This document shows, piece by piece, positions 1 to 13,100 of a stretch of DNA of 64,000 bases. Source of the DNA: Trichoplusia ni. Its lineage: Eukaryota; Arthropoda; Insecta; Lepidoptera; Noctuidae. The stretch spans positions 5,208,001 to 5,272,000 of the forward strand of contig NC_039499.1 of NCBI RefSeq assembly GCF_003590095.1. The letters run 5' to 3'. Each line of letters opens with the position of its first letter. The stretch's first letter is position 1. The notes beneath the pieces are model-generated. The model was not told the DNA's origin. It made no database searches and was given only the letters and a program-made list of their open reading frames with translations. The position numbers were made by a program, and so were the translations under genes.

Positions 1-1703
1 GGTGCAGAAAAAAACATTAAATACAAATGAAAATAAAATCTAAGGAGTGGGAAAAATAGATATTGTCCTATTCTGAGACCTACCCAATACGCACAAAAAT
101 TTCATGAGAAACGGTCGAGCCCTTTTGGAGGAGTTCAATTTCATTCACCGTGTCACGAGAATTTTATACATCAGTCATCAATATAAATTCCAAAATTATA
201 AAATCTGTCCACTCCCTTAGTGGACTAAACATTTGAAATATAAAGATCAGAGTAGATGATGTAATTTTCGTGTGAATACACGTAACTGATGTCATCAACA
301 TAATCTCATGATTAGTACGTGTTGTTGAGAAACGTGCCGTTAATCTTCGATAAGGCGATAGGCATATCTCATTGATTTATCATTCCGATTTAGTATAGCA
401 CAGGATGAATTGGCAATTTTTTGTCAATTGACGATATCACGGCATGTTTTGGAATATCAGCTGATTAGGTACATGTTTTTAAATGTGGGTGGGTACGTGG
501 GTATACCTCACTACTGCTGCGCACCACTATGTGTCAAAGTAAAATTACTGTGGGTGTGGCAGAGAGGTGCAACTCTATGCTTTGTATTACGCTATCACAC
601 TTCAGTATTACTTAAGGTAGGTAGAGGGAGATGGTAGGTAGACGCTCATATCAACTTTTTAATAGGTAAATATTGTTTTGTTTTTAAGAGTGAGTAAAGC
701 CGCATCAGAGGCTATACAAGCAGTTTAAACTATGACATCGAGTTGTACTTTAACATAGTAACATATTTGTGGTGCAGCGACCATTGCGCTGGATACAATA
801 TTATCGATTGGACACAATTAATCTAAGCTTATTGATCTATAATCAGTAGGTAATTATATCTTACGTAATAATTTCATGACAATGACCAGCAAATTTAAGG
901 TAGGTATTGTTCTTAATATTAATTAAGCGTATGATGATATAGTTAGGTACCGTAGACAACAAAAGTTGATAAACAATTCAAATTCACGAACAGAAATAAA
1001 TATGATTTCCTTAATTTTGAATCTATAGTAACTGTGGGTGTTACGCGGGCTTTCAGTAGAAGAAAGAAGGACTACGAAACAGACTATATACGATAATTTG
1101 TCAGGTTATATTTATTTTTGTATTTTTCAACGTTATTTAATACTATCAACGGTAACCTTTACCTAAGTTTTTAATACATATTATAATAGACATTTGTTGC
1201 TCACTGTACACCACTATCTACTATATTAAACGTCTAATCTTTGTGTGATGATTGATATACTAGCCATTGTTACGATATAAAGATACCATATTATTTCATT
1301 TACCCTAAATACAGGTTTTGATTGCTTCACGTATTTGGCAGAAAATTAAGTCGGATAGTCAGAATATATAATAATTAACTATGTAAACAACGTTCCGCGA
1401 TTTCCCATTTTTTTGAGTTAAGAGGAGGATTCCTTTTGGAGACCAACATCCTTGGAGGGAAAGTGGGTATTGTCTGGGTATTGACCTTTACTGACTAAAC
1501 CTGAACCGCCGTACAACGTATTCCGGTTAAGATGTATGCGTGGCTATACTTTGATCTACCCTGGGGTGTTCAAGCTTTGATGAATTGCTAACGAGAAAAC
1601 TGGACTGCATCGTGCTAGTACTCGGGACTTGGACTATGATCTAGGGACTCTAGGGAGTTGAGAATTAGATCAAAGCTTGATTGAATTGGCTTTGTATACT
1701 TAC
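1..1703. other. Downstream flank of SWEET exon 3 (intron, no coding exon found)
   Basis: This is AT-rich sequence with no convincing coding exon on either strand. It follows the splice donor of the last visible SWEET exon on the minus strand, so it should be intron, and the final coding exon probably lies outside the window. From 1400 to 1680 the base composition changes, and a 12-base inverted pair (1569-1580 and 1669-1680, tcaagctttgat and its complement) suggests a small mobile-element remnant. The open frame at 410-637 has no family resemblance and no splice support. Confidence 0.5.
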
Positions 1704-4700
1704 AACAAGGAACTTATTCCTAAGAATGATGCCGTAGACCAGCCACGCGAAGGTCACGATGGCACCGGACAGGATAATGGGGAACGGCAAGCCCTCCGTG
1801 CTCTGGTTCTTAATGATGTCTTTCTGTAAACGAAATGCACAAAATATAAGGAAACTGATATTTGGTTTAGGCTCGAATGCGTAACTTAATTTTACAATAT
1901 TTAAATGTCGTTCTGTCCCTATTGCTTTTAAATGTAACTAAGCAATGGCTAGATACTTGCTCTCGAATATTCAATTAATGAATTTGTGAATATGGAAAGA
2001 TCTCGCTTCATAACAAGGTCCATCCCCCTTCGTCTTCTCCACCTCTCAACCTTTCGCTATACCATACATTTCGGGCTAGACTAACTCAACTTATTGTACC
2101 TGGCAGACTTTAAACACGTTTATAGGGAACTTATTAAGAAACTTACTGACTTGTGTAAAAGAACTCTATGAAAATAGTGTAGAAATTATGACATCAATAA
2201 GGTAACAAGATTAAACATTATAACGACAGTAACAACTCATTGTTTGCCACTATTAATTGACTTTCAGTTATCATTTCAGTGTTAATTGGTTATAGTAACA
2301 ATATTTATCAGAAGGCAATAAATAAGGAAAAAGATAGACATTCTCAAGTTCTTTTATCAATTTCACGGAAGATTATGAAAATACCGGAAAAAATACGGAA
2401 CATACATTAAAGTATGATTATCTGTCTATATATACATATATTAATGATATTAGCACAATTAAAGTGATACCAAATAATTCACATTTTACAGAAGTTTTAA
2501 TACAAATAAACGTAGTAAATGAACTTGATATTGACAGGCAGTTTCGTCTATCGCACTTTAGAATATCATTTGTATGTATTACATGTATTCCGAATATACA
2601 TTTGTATTCTGAAATATACTCATACTACAAGCTTTGCTAATTAAAAGTTGTGAAATATAGTATTCATATTATTTTTGTAGTAAAGAATATACGGAGATAA
2701 AATATCAGTTCCTGTACATAATTATAACCATTGAAATTAGGCTCATTACAAAAGATCATGGGTCAATGTAAACACGCTATTAAATTACATATATTTTTTT
2801 GTGTTGAATAGTTTTATTGCCATAAGATACCCACTGAAAATACCGAGTTATCGATAATTTGCAAAAAGTGTCTCTTACTTGTAGCAATAACCGCGAAAGT
2901 ATTTTTGAAATTACAGAAGAATATTATGTTATTATGTTTTAAAGCCCGGTGAGTAAGTACGGTTTCAATAGATAGTATCGTATTAAGGGTTTCGAACGCA
3001 AGCGACATAAATGGAACCCTATTTCTAAGGCTTCGCTGTTTTTTCATGAATCTGAGACCGAAGCCAGAAATTTGCTATTTATAGTTCCCGATGAATGAAT
3101 GGAAATTGGATTAAATTGCCACTATTCAGTCGGTTATATCGGTAGATACAGCGACCTCAAATTTTTGTTTGTTTGGATATAAAAATAACAAAATAAGTGT
3201 ATAGGTGCCATGACCGATACACTTATTTTGTTATTGTTCTGTATAATAATAATAATTTTGTAAACGGAATGACAGCGTGCTCCTGGGGAGTTTGTTCTCT
3301 CACAGCAAAAGCACTTAGGAAGCGGTGAAGGGTGGGCGAAACTGGGTGCTGTCCAATGTAATCTGACCTTCAAAAACTGAACGAATGAGTTTTGATTTTG
3401 GTATAATAATATATATTTATTTTGGGAACTACTCCACAATTTATTTATCAACCGTTTTCATTAAGTTTAATATCATCGACGATTATTCTACAAATATTGC
3501 TTATTCATTATACACATGGCATTAGATTTTAAACCAAGATAACAGTACACGTGATACTGCTTTTCGATATATCATGCTAGTAGACAAAACACTTTACGTG
3601 TAGTCAAGACTTAAAACGATAGCAATTAACTGCACTGTCGCCATCAGTTATTGTATTATTATCATTAAACCCCTTCAAAAAGCAGGCAATAAGATTGGTG
3701 TACTCCAAAAGCTACACCAATCTTAAATTTCTAAAAGTACTAATTATTATAAAGATATAAGTTTGCGAGGTCATCTCGGGATTCTTTAAACTGCTAACCC
3801 GAAAACGTACGTTGAATAAAGTAGGCATGTTGAGCATACGACAAGAAATTTTATAAATCAAGAAGAAGACTCACCAAACCAAACAGCGGTGACGCAATCA
3901 AGAGGAACATGAACGCTGTGATGATAGATCCAAATCTGTTCTCGACTAGAGCGGGGTCCTCCATCTCGGCGTACCCAATCAGCGCCGCAGATAACGCACC
4001 AGCCAGACCCATCTGAGCCCAAACCTTCACCTTCTCATGCGAGTAGTGGAAGAAAATTACTAAGTACACCACGTTAATTGCCAGACCGATGAAGTTGACT
4101 TGGATCATTGTGTCGTCACGAAGGATGAAACCGAACTTCAAGTTGAGAACTCCCCTGGAAATAGAGTATAATGTTAGTATCTCAAGCAATTGAGTGCTGA
4201 GGGGTCGGTGTAAATTCATGTTGCTGTTAGTAATCGACTGGAGGGCACTCATCATGGGATTAACATTTCTGTAATCTAGAAATGTTGGGCAGATCAATCA
4301 GTTGGTTTTAGAACGGGAGATTTTCATACGGGATGCTAATAGAACAATCTTTCAAAGCGGAAGGGTTGTCACCGATAAAAAAGGATTAAAAATCCGACAC
4401 CAGGGCCAGACTATTAACAATCCTTTAAACTCATATTACTGCACATGCGAAAGAGATATGCTGAAAAGTGCTTTATCAAGTTTCCATAAAAAAAAACGCA
4501 AGAATTTCGTCAAAAAACGCAGTGGTGAACTGCATTATGACAGATCGATATCCGACCTTTTTTTGGTGAGGCGGGGGAATCCTCATGGATACCCACCTCC
4601 CCGGGGGAGGAAGCGGTTAGTGATGATGTTTGCTATGTTTCTTACACTGCAGTGTACTCACATGACAATACCACCGAGGAAGGGCATGATCCCAATTCCG

Positions 4701-4834
4701 GCGGTGCTCTTCTGCTTGTAGATATCCCAGCAAATGAAGGAGCCAGAGAACATCTGGCCCACCGTCACGATGGCCGCGATGTTCCCCACTAGGTCCTTGT
4801 ACGGTTGAAGGACGTCAGCTAGTACTTCAAACAT
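1704..4834 (-). CDS. slv: SWEET sugar transporter, saliva-like (3' end missing from window)
   Basis: SWEET proteins are small membrane carriers that move sugars down their gradient; each has two three-helix MtN3 repeats joined by a linker helix. Three coding exons are visible: 4834-4662, 4154-3875 and 1823-1704, with introns in phases 2 and 0 and GT-AG ends. Exon 1 carries the conserved LQPYKDLVGNIA segment. Exon 2 carries the segments MIQVNFIGLAIN and YAEMEDP. Exon 3 begins the last helices with KNQSTEGLPFPI, a family signature of the second MtN3 repeat. Together they give 191 residues; insect members are usually about 210-230, so only the last helix and tail are missing, to the left of the window. 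The start is the first ATG after the acceptor at 4848. Family assignment is secure; the symbol is by analogy with Drosophila slv. Confidence 0.88.
3089..3118 (+). repeat. 30-bp dispersed motif, copy 1
   Basis: This 30-base stretch (starting cgatgaatgaatgg) matches 32356-32385 at 29 of 30 positions, 29 kb away in unrelated surroundings. It is probably the preserved edge of an interspersed element; no element boundary could be drawn. Confidence 0.5.
3184..3235. repeat. Perfect 18-bp inverted repeat with 16-bp loop
   Basis: The arms 3184-3201 and 3218-3235 are perfect reverse complements, and the repeat immediately precedes the short interspersed repeat at 3288-3370. It could be a foldback element remnant. 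It lies within an intron of the SWEET gene. Confidence 0.7.
3288..3370 (+). repeat. Short interspersed repeat, family A copy 1
   Basis: This shares the core taggaagcggtgaagggtgg and flanking similarity with 18272-18366. Two copies in unrelated introns of one window indicate an interspersed element. I recognise the sequence type as common in lepidopteran introns but cannot name the element class. Confidence 0.65.
4155..4661 (-). other. SWEET intron 1
   Basis: Intron between the first two SWEET coding exons, with a minus-strand GTGAGT donor next to 4662 and a CAG acceptor before 4154. It contains a G-rich repeat fragment at 4566-4620. A plus-strand open frame at 4302-4721 runs through it and over the exon but shows no family resemblance. 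Confidence 0.75.
4566..4620 (+). repeat. Short interspersed repeat, family B copy 1 (fragment)
   Basis: The core gaggcgggggaatcctca, followed by a ctccccgggggagg hairpin, matches the reverse complement of 18021-18097. It belongs to a short repeat family seen often in lepidopteran introns. Confidence 0.6.
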
Positions 4835-4848
4835 GATGACGGTCTGCG

Positions 4849-7800
4849 GCAAAAAGAGAGAACAGTGCAAGCGTTGATTTTGAATGATGATAATAATTAT
4901 ATGTCAAATATCTATAAAGCGCGTTCGACCTGTGTCTTTACCTAAGTCTTTAAAAAAGGAATAGGACTGCGCTCAAATTGTGATGCCGTAAATGGATGAC
5001 TATGTGTAAACTTCAAATAAAAAGCTTCTATCCTTTCCTTTTTTATTTGCCAATAGGACTGGGAGCAGAGGAATGTATGATGCAACTTGATTTAATTATT
5101 ATTAAACAAAAATCAAAACTGCTTTTATCTCTTTAACTAACACGCAAGATTACCTGACTTGCTTACTTTTGATATCTCATATGGCTGACGTGGTTTTATT
5201 CATGAGTCACAAAGATTTTGCTAAGTCATCATTAGATACCCGTCTAAATCAACTCTTAACTAAGCACCGATAGCTGACAGAGATAAGTCAAAGAATTTGC
5301 TACACGTCAACGGTTTTGTAAATTTGCAAAATCTTGCATTACATGTATAATAAATAGATTGACTGGAGATAACAGTATCTAGTAGCATGGGTATACATAT
5401 ATATTTTGAGACGTTACTATTGTTCCACAATGAAAACATGACACGTCAGTATAAATCACTTGATCACAGTCACCTACTTCTGAGCGCAATTCGCACAAGG
5501 CCACAAACTCTATTGACGCAATTTTCCTATCATACCGCAATTAATAAATTGGTCACGAATGTCATGATAAAGAAGGGAAATTACTAAAATATTTTGTCAG
5601 TAAACAATTGGATACGATGTGTTGATTTGTTTATCGCGTGAAGAACATTTTGTTATGAGCTTGGATTTGCTGTAGAATCACGAAGACTGCCTGGATCTTA
5701 GTTTCTTTTAGCTTTTAAGTAGATTTCTTTCTTATTATTTTAAAACAAAACGAGCGGATTAATCGGCTAATATTTACCAAGTGAATATTATGTATTTTCC
5801 TTTTATACCTTACTGGGCCGCCTAGATATTTGTATTATAACTGGTATTATTATAAAAGCAATTTATATTACCTATAATGACAACCAGATTGTACAAAAAT
5901 GCGATGGCGAGTTCATTGCCAATAAGCCAGTATTTATTTACCGCTATCGTGTTCCAATGGAACCGCAGTAACTTATGCTTGCATATTTTATACAATTCAA
6001 ACCTCATTAGCATACTCCAAGGCTATAAATATTTCTTATGCGGAATATAATTCAGGTTATCAATAGAACTTTATCATTATTAGGTAACTTTAAGCATGCT
6101 CTTATTTCCGTTGTTTTGAGTTGGACACTAAAATCTTCGAATAAGATTAGTTTATTTGATACCCCTACACTACGTTTCGTCTTTTAAATTTTGAAGACAA
6201 CCATTGCTGACACGTGTAAACATTTTGTTCTTAATAAAAGCCCTTAATAATTTATAGGTCTCTATAACTCGATATAACCGTAACGTCGATGTCGTCAACT
6301 CTCACGTTTCTTATAACAAAAGCAAATCAAACAACAACAATCACTGTGTGCCTCGTATTATTGTGACAAATTACTTTTTAAATTGGCCAAGCGTCATGCG
6401 CACACCCACCACCGTCGGCTGTGACGTATCGTCACGGCCACTTCCATCTGAGAGTGGGGCCGCTAATCGAAGGCAATTTAGATGCGACCCCACAACACAC
6501 AGTTAAGACAATATACGTAATTAATGGTTGTTTGATGTTCTACGACATCGGAGTTATTCGATTTGACACATGAAATGTATCGTCTAAGGGTCAGCAGGTC
6601 TATTATTTTAATTTTAAGGAGGAGATATGTCTGCAACTCAGTACTACGACGTGTCTTACTCGTCCCACCTCTTGTTTTTCTATCTGTTGTGATTTTGTTG
6701 TAACCTGATCTTTCATTCACATGCATGCTTGTTTAGCAATGCTCTTTTTTCTTACTCAATTGTTGCAGTAAACTGCTTGTGTTAGACTCGAAGCCGTATC
6801 TCGTAACACATTCATAAAAACTGGCTGACCGTGCAAAGGTCGCCGTAATGAGTTCTAATCGTGTTTTGTTATCTGCTAGCGTGTTCTTAACACAGATATA
6901 GTTGTAATAATAAACTTGTAATTCAAACCGACACATATTTATTTAGTAATAAGGATCCACTGATCATCTTTTCACTGTTTGAAAAGCGGGAATTTCTTCT
7001 AAAGTTCTCTATTCGATATGTGCCACGGCACTTTTGTCTACATAAATATGTGTGTTTATATTTTACACCTTACAATACCGTTTCGGGTTTCAAAAACAGC
7101 AGTCAATCATTTCAAAAGTCAGATTTTTACCGAAACCTTGAATGACTTCAGAGCTAATTAGCGTTTTAGCTCACTTACGCAATCAGCTGACGTAAATTAA
7201 AAAATGCAACGGCTTTCAAGGTTTTTTTTGACTAAAAACAATGAATCCGGAGACGGAATCAAAATTATAGTCATATAGTGATTATTAAGCGGGATTTACC
7301 TAATATGATCTAATAATATATGTACATTTTCGATATTTTGGAAGTTACTACGTAAAATCTCAGATAGCTAAGGCCTAAGGTGACGGGAAAATCACTATCT
7401 AAGTATCTAGCATAAGCATAGGTTATGATAGGCTGTTGGACACTCAGCAACAACAGTTAACTGACGAAATTCGAAATAAATATAGTTACAAATGAATTAG
7501 GACCCATAAAATAATGGTATTCCTTCCCAGTCCCTACTACAATTTACAGTTATGAATTAAAGAAAATTTCAACCTGATAGTGTTCAATTTTATACGTCTG
7601 TGGATTAAAAACCATAACCCAGTAATTAAAAATAACATTAATTGACTCTTATCATCACTTATATATCATACATGTCTTAATGACAGACTGATACAGTATT
7701 TTTATCAAATCTGTTATTGTTGATAAAATAAAGATAGGATATTCTCTTTATTGGAGGTACAGACACTTGCGAGACACATGTAGTAAGTTGAATAGTGATG

Positions 7801-9079
7801 CAATTGTCTGAAAAATATTTTGAGTTGATTATCTGTAATTAGTAGATTTTTAGCACCTACTGAACCAAGACTAGTTTAGAAAATACAAACGTGAAATCGG
7901 TGTAACTGTCTCATTGTAGTATTTCAAAACCAATAAAGCTGTTGTACTTATCTAAACACACATGTCATGTTTTTTTTTTCTTTCAACTCTTTAGGCATCA
8001 TACAATTTTGGACTATGACAAGCACATTTATAAGCCATAAATTAAAATAACCATGACTCTGCAATAAATACCTTATATGGTAGCATTTTGTTAAATTCAA
8101 TAAATTCAGTTTACAAGGAAGATTGAGTTAATTATGTTATTCATCAATAAACATTTACATTCTGCAAAACCACTTGTTTCAAATAAATTGCACGAATTAT
8201 GAATTATTAAATGAAAATTTATTCTCTAAAGAATTGGACTTGAATTGATTAAAATCAAGTCTATTCACTATCACTTACTATGCCAAAAAGATTTTATCAA
8301 TAAAAAGCATAGTGTGGGGAATCAGAGACATCACTAAACCTAGAAATATTTTAAAATTTTAAGTGTCCTACAAATTCTTTTTGTAAACAAGAGTAAAGTA
8401 CTCATAAGAAACATAAAGTAAGGTAAGTAATCAGAAGAGGATGAAGTAAACAAAGGTTTCTTTAAGAGTTATTATCATAATGAGAAACAATAAAGTCTAC
8501 TTCATGCCATAATTGCCACCAGAGTTAAGATAACTAGTGTACATAATTATGAAATGTATAATTTACACAATCTGTATTATAGAGCTGTAGAACAGGTAAG
8601 TCTGATGACATAACAAGCCAAGGAAGTGGCATTTTGTATTATTGACTTTAAAGTTTAAATACTGACTGATCCAGGCACGCTGGCATTATAGTATATAAAT
8701 TAAACAACTTTTTTTTTAATTTCACACCACATAAGTTTCACTATGTAGAATTCCATTATTCCAGTAAGAAACTTTTGTATTTATAGATGAGAAAACAATG
8801 GGTCATTCAAACCGCAGCTGTTTAATAAACCTTTGGATTTTTATCTACTAAATGAAATATGAAAATGTTTACATTGCTCAAACAAATATTAAATTACAGA
8901 AACCACGTAAGATATTGCCAAACGAAATTTACCGTATATTACTAGGTAGTTAAGACTTGTTACCCAAACAAATATCAACTAAATCTACAGGTGAATATCA
9001 ACAGTTTAACCTGATATAATAAAATTGACTAAAATCAGGTGTTTTTTGTAACCTACAAAAGACGTAAATAAAAACTTAC
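4849..9079 (-). other. Probable first intron of the SWEET gene
   Basis: This is 4.2 kb of AT-rich sequence between the acceptor at 4849 and a minus-strand GTAAGT donor next to 9080. No coding exon or strong repeat was seen. The region around 6380-6470 is locally richer in GC but has no open frame of note. Confidence 0.45.
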
Positions 9080-9200
9080 CAGTAAAACTTCCTGAAATAA
9101 GACGAAAAATTAGTTTAGGACACAACACGATTAGCGTCGAACACTGATTATTATTTGAGTATTTTCTTCACGTCCGTCTGACTGAACTCCGCTTCAGAAG
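9080..9200 (-). other. Candidate 5' untranslated exon of the SWEET gene
   Basis: On the minus strand a stretch ending at 9080 is followed by a consensus donor, CTG|GTAAGT. A non-coding first exon followed by a long first intron would fit the acceptor found just before the SWEET start codon. The upstream limit is a guess, as no clear initiator or TATA box was identified. Confidence 0.35.
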
Positions 9201-10043
9201 TAATGAGTTACGAGATATTAACCGATATTTGTTTGACAGCCGGCTCGATGAACCTGACGTGTATCTATCAATCAAATAAGTTGACGTAAGACGAACATGT
9301 AACATTGCAGCATTTATTGAAATCTTTTAATAATTAGTATTAATAAAATGAAATTAAATTTAAAACAAAGATATTTTATAATTTGGAAGTAGGTTTGCTA
9401 AAATTGTGATCTCTTTCTTAATTAAGAAAACGAATAGATGTATTTTTTTGCTCTCAACAGAGTTAATAAACTGAAGGAGTAAGCGCAAAAAAGAAATATT
9501 ATAGTTATCAAATTATAACTAGTAGACTTAACTTAAAGAAAACTTAATAATATGGCGACTTTAGACCAAACGAGACTTTATTACATGTTAATTACTCTTA
9601 CCGAGTAATAGCAAAATCCTAAAAAAGGACATAAATAAATAATGTATAATTAAATAGGTCCATTATTTTGTGGGTAGTCATAGATTAGTCAATATAAACA
9701 TATTTTCATTTTATCGTATTATAGTATAAACAAAGTTCAGTTTAAAAAAAAAAATAGTGGCGTCTCACTTTCTTTTACATTACTTTTTTTCCAATAGTAT
9801 GATTTCAAAAGGAAATCAGTACCATTAATGTTGAATTACGTTTTATTGATCCTGATTTTTCTTGAAGGAGTTGTCTTTGCTAGTTGCGCAGAAAAACAAC
9901 CAAGTTGACTATGGTTTGGCCCAATTGACATTTTGTAATTTTTGTGAGATTTTAGAATTTCACCAATTTTCAGCCGTTCTATTTTAAGACAAATGACTGA
10001 TAACAGTTTTTGAGTTTTCCGTGTTAAATTCACATACATCAGT
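9201..10043. other. Intergenic spacer between SWEET and DNAJC16 (divergent genes)
   Basis: AT-rich spacer between two genes transcribed away from each other, so it should contain both promoters. I see no convincing core promoter motif and no gene. The minus-strand open frame at 9836-10039 looks like chance. Confidence 0.5.
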
Positions 10044-10044
10044 C

Positions 10045-10142
10045 ATGCTTTGCGTTATCGTGTTTGAGGTTTTACTATGAGAGCAGTCTTGAGGAGTAAG
10101 GCGGATTTATTCAGAAGGGTTGATATAGAATCTATTTGGTAA
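10045..10142 (+). promoter_or_regulatory. Two chained upstream open reading frames before DNAJC16
   Basis: An upstream ATG at 10045 opens an 11-codon frame ending in TGA at 10078-10080. That stop overlaps the ATG of a second frame (10077), which has 21 codons and ends with TAA at 10140-10142. A single base separates this stop from the DNAJC16 start at 10144. If the transcript starts upstream of 10045, translation of the main frame would need leaky scanning or reinitiation. The transcript start is unknown. Confidence 0.4.
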
Positions 10143-10143
10143 T

Positions 10144-13100
10144 ATGCAATGGAAAAGCAAGGGTTGGAAAGGGCGCTGGCTGTGGGCTGTGCTGGTGCTC
10201 GCTCTGTGCCCTCTGCTCCTTGCTCAGAAGATCGGTGACCCATACAAGATACTGGGTATACACCGCAAGGCTACTCTGCCAGAAATACGCAAAGCTTATC
10301 GGCAATTAGCTAAAGAGTGGTGAGTGTTTATTGATGCCCTAGTAAACTAAGGACAATTAAAAAGATTTATCGTCGATTCGTCTGTAGAATGTAGAACAAA
10401 CTGTAAAAAAAAGTCTGTTTTATTTATTTACTTAAAAATGTTGTTGTTAATGAACTCGGAATTCTTGTATTGACTAGCTAAATGCTTACTATTAACTGTA
10501 GTTAGAAATGAAGGTGAGCTATGAGATTATGAAGTATCCAGCCATCAACAAAGACAACTTTAATTATACTATATGAGTGATGATATCTGTTAAAACCGAG
10601 TTTCTAACAAGATTTTATTGCAGGCATCCGGATAAGAATGAAGATCCGAATGCAGAGACCCGTTTTGTGGAAATCAAACAAGCATATGAACTGCTCTCTG
10701 ACACGGAACGAAGGCAGGCTTATGACTTGTATGGTATAACGAACGAAGACGACCATCTATATAAACCCAGACATGATTACAGCCAGTATGCAAGATTTAG
10801 GTAAGAATGTAATGGATTTTTAATTACTTACTTTATGTTCTCCATAACCCAGCATTTTTGTTTTAATATCTCCATTATTGGTTGTTTGAAAAGCGATGAC
10901 TTGTGTATGATAAGATCACCATTGTATTGTTTCTCTTGAACATTATTTGAGTGCCATAACTCTCATGATGTACAATAATGATTATTCTAAGAAGTGCGGG
11001 AATGCTGGACAAGACAATCTCAATGTATTTGTAATCAAAAGTTGTGACAAGTTTTTGAAAGACACTTGCAATTTGAAACTAAAATTATTGGTGTATTTAT
11101 TGTGTGCCTGAAATATGGTTTAAGAGCTTGGCCTTTACAGACATACTAATGTGTGGCCAAATATTTTTTGAGTCCTGTTTGCAAATTTAATTATTAAATT
11201 GAAATAGATTTCATTTCTTGGGTATACTCTGACTACCTAAGGAAATAAATCCTTGTGTTGCAGAGGTTTTACAAACATTTAATTTGCATTTAAAAAGACA
11301 CCCAGATTCAAAACAAGCATTTGTGGGTGAAACAAATTCTTGACCTGTGAAATGATTGATTGATTGACCACACAGCTCATAGCTTCTTTCATATTTCTTC
11401 ACTTATACAGTTTACATTTAATATTTCACACAGCAAAAGCTTAACAAAATCTACAAGACAAAAAGGTGCATTCTGTATTCACTGTAAAAAAAAGTAAACT
11501 AAAGCTTTCAAGATTATAATCACATGATTATACAAACATATGTATTTGTTGAATTCAAAAAACATTAGTCAGGGTGCATTCCTGTGCCATTTGCAATAAC
11601 ATGAGTCATTTGTTCATTGACCAGTTGGGAAATTTCTTGAATAACAATATTATGAGCATGGAAAATCGCATACAAACTATATGTTACAGATGAGTTACAT
11701 TAATCACAATTTTAGTATTCACATTTATAAAATGACAAAAATATTCCTAATTCCAGTCACGCGCCATTGCTTCCCATGAAACCTTCACTACTGAAACTGT
11801 TTTGTATGCCAACCATATTCTCAATGCCTTTTTATCCATTTCTATTCCAGTAACGACCCATTTGAAGAGTTCTTTGGGACGCATTTCCGTACGCAAGACC
11901 AGGACATCACACTGTTCCACAAACTTTCAGTGACGGCGCGGTACGTATTTTTAAGTTTAAAGGCGATACATTATTGGAATAATACATAATAATAATACAT
12001 ACATAATATAACAGGTGATGTTTGATCGAAAATTCATTGAATGCGTAAGATTAAAAATTAATCGGATTTTCTGCACTGCTCCTGTAAGAGCTTTCCCAAT
12101 ATGTCGTGAAGATGGATTAACGTGTCGTCTAAAGCGTCTTAGCTTGTATGTTCAAAAGCACATGACCACCTATAGGACACCAAAGACGACCAATTGTCAA
12201 GACAAACAAAATCATTATGGAACAGCTAGAGGCGACAGTAAAGACGAAAGTGACCGTATTGACATATCGGGAACGTGCCCTAAGATATACAAATTATTTT
12301 CAGACACTTCGAAAACAACATTTTCGAGAAGAGTATTCACACTCCAGCATTAGTCTTGTTCTACACTGACTGGTGCTTTGACTGTGTGCGTTCGGCCGCG
12401 TCATGGCGGCGCCTTGTGGAGGCCTTACAGCCGCTCGGCGTTACCATGGCAACGGTCCACGCCGGCCACGAGGCCAGCCTGGCGCGCAGGGTGGGCGTGC
12501 ACGGGGTCCCGTGTCTCACCTTCGTGCTGGACAAACATGTCTATATTTATAAGGAGGGGTTGGCTTCGCTGCCGAAAATTTTGGGTAAGTCATTCGCGAT
12601 ATATTTTTTTGAAGTGATTTGTTTTAATCAAATAGTACCTATGTTGAAAGGACTACAGCATGTAAATGTCCCACAGCTGATCAAAAGCCCCTTTTCTCGC
12701 AGAGATGGAGCATTGACCTCTTGGTAACTAGGGATGAAAAAATTGTATTCTAGTAAATGGTAATACTACCTACTTCAAGGAATATAAATATGTGTTGGTA
12801 TGTGCAGAGTTCATGCGCTGGAAGTTCCCGTACAAGCTGGTGAGCACGATCAGCGACGGCAACGTGGACGGCTTCGTGTCCGACTTCGAGGACAACAAGG
12901 TCAAGGCGCTGATCTTCGAGGAGCGCCAGACCATCCGCCTCAGATACCTCATCACTGCATTCCACTATAGAGATAGAGTCGCCTTTGGGTCAGTTGTATA
13001 CAATTCACTAACGCTACTTGTCTTTACTTTAAATTGCTTGAACAATATTTAAAAGTACTTTTTTTATAAGAGGTTTTATTCTATTCTGATTTAGCCATAC

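Larger units (their letters stand above)
1824..3874 (-). other. SWEET intron 2
   Basis: Intron of the sugar transporter on the minus strand. It holds an inverted repeat at 3184-3235, a short interspersed repeat at 3288-3370 and a 30-base motif at 3089-3118 that recurs at 32356-32385. No coding exon was seen; the open frames at 2814-3047 and 3134-3451 look like chance. Confidence 0.6.

Noticed and set aside
4302..4721. 139-residue plus-strand open frame
   Set aside because: It runs through a SWEET intron and over SWEET exon 1 antisense, with Lys-rich low-complexity content and no recognisable domain.
12015..12353. 112-residue open frame
   Set aside because: It is intron sequence running into DNAJC16 exon 4 in the wrong frame.
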